Shown here in pieces: positions 63,744-64,000 of a stretch of 64,000 nucleotides of DNA (position 1 is the stretch's first letter; each line of letters opens with the position of its first letter). The notes below the pieces were generated by a model. It saw only the letters and a list, made by a program, of their open reading frames with translations. It was not told where the DNA came from and searched no databases. This DNA is from Lumnitzera littorea (taxonomy: Eukaryota; Streptophyta; Magnoliopsida; Myrtales; Combretaceae). The stretch covers positions 46,467,452 through 46,531,451 of the forward strand of contig JAMXBB010000002.1 of NCBI GenBank assembly GCA_024138015.1, given 5' to 3'. A program made the position numbers and the translations under genes.

Positions 63744-64000
63744 TGTAAGCCCTAAAGTTAAGTTAAGTAACTGTAAGATTGAACTTAGAAACATAAGATT
63801 TAGAATGATCGGTTAAAGGATCCGATCAAACCCGAATTATAAACTATGGAGAGAAATATTAGTAAAAATGATCCCATAAACTTGAATTTAAGAAAATAAG
63901 TAATAAAATAGGAGATTATAAAATTTTTCAAATTTTAAGTATAATAATTGTTAATTACTGAAAAGGCGAAAAGTGTAATCTAATAACTAATAAATTACTA
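63744..64000 (+). mobile_element. LTR H3, third copy of the H family, cut by window end
   Basis: Starts TGTAAGCCCTAAAG and aligns with 40329-40580 of H2, including GGATCCGATCAAACC and AAAAGGCGAAAAGTGTAATC. Only the 5' 257 bases are in the window, so solo LTR or full element cannot be decided. Confidence 0.8.

Overview
The window looks like nuclear DNA of a eudicot plant. It is AT-rich, full of decayed plant retrotransposons, and carries an intron-containing R2R3-MYB gene whose protein has the GIDPRTHKPL signature seen after the MYB domain of the MYB5 group. The species cannot be named from the sequence. I find one convincing intact host gene in 64 kb. No rRNA, tRNA or CRISPR array is visible.

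Layout. 1-2306: AT-rich flank with simple repeats. 2307-3687 (minus): two-exon MYB5-like gene with candidate promoter motifs at 3925-3953. 4010-7421: AT-rich sequence with no recognised gene. 7422-13260: gypsy-type remnant D (minus, gag and protease only), split by H1, a 2.6-kb solo LTR (9148-11719). 14720-15180: a gypsy gag scrap. 15181-21242: unassigned AT-rich sequence.

21243-38831 is a three-level nest. Copia element E (minus) holds gypsy element A (plus, 24995-38125), inserted between E's primer-binding site and its gag start. A in turn holds gypsy element B (plus, 27223-33785), inserted in A's gag. 40329-43459 is a second solo LTR (H2) of the H1 family with a perfect 5-bp target duplication. 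A third copy (H3) starts at 63744 and runs off the window.

43880-56107 reads as one hAT DNA transposon (G, minus) with a broken transposase gene and degenerate terminal inverted repeats. Its 5' part is split by gypsy element C (minus, 47134-55109), which belongs to the same family as B. C's left LTR is itself split by a 1.4-kb insertion (F). 56108-63743 holds a small hAT-like MITE, long-inverted-repeat elements, an exact 397-bp duplication whose first copy ends at an undetermined base (probably an assembly fault), and simple repeats.

How it works together. The transposable elements are all broken: in-frame stops, frameshifts, deletions and damaged catalytic motifs. None looks able to move by itself. 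Solo LTRs and nesting show repeated insertion followed by recombinational loss. The MYB5-like gene is the only part likely to serve the host: MYB5 proteins act with bHLH and WD40 partners in epidermal-cell and flavonoid/proanthocyanidin programmes. I did not find a clearly new biological system; the strongest observations are the two nests and the suspect duplication. Element boundaries were placed by eye from repeat alignment and TG/CA ends and may be off by a few bases.
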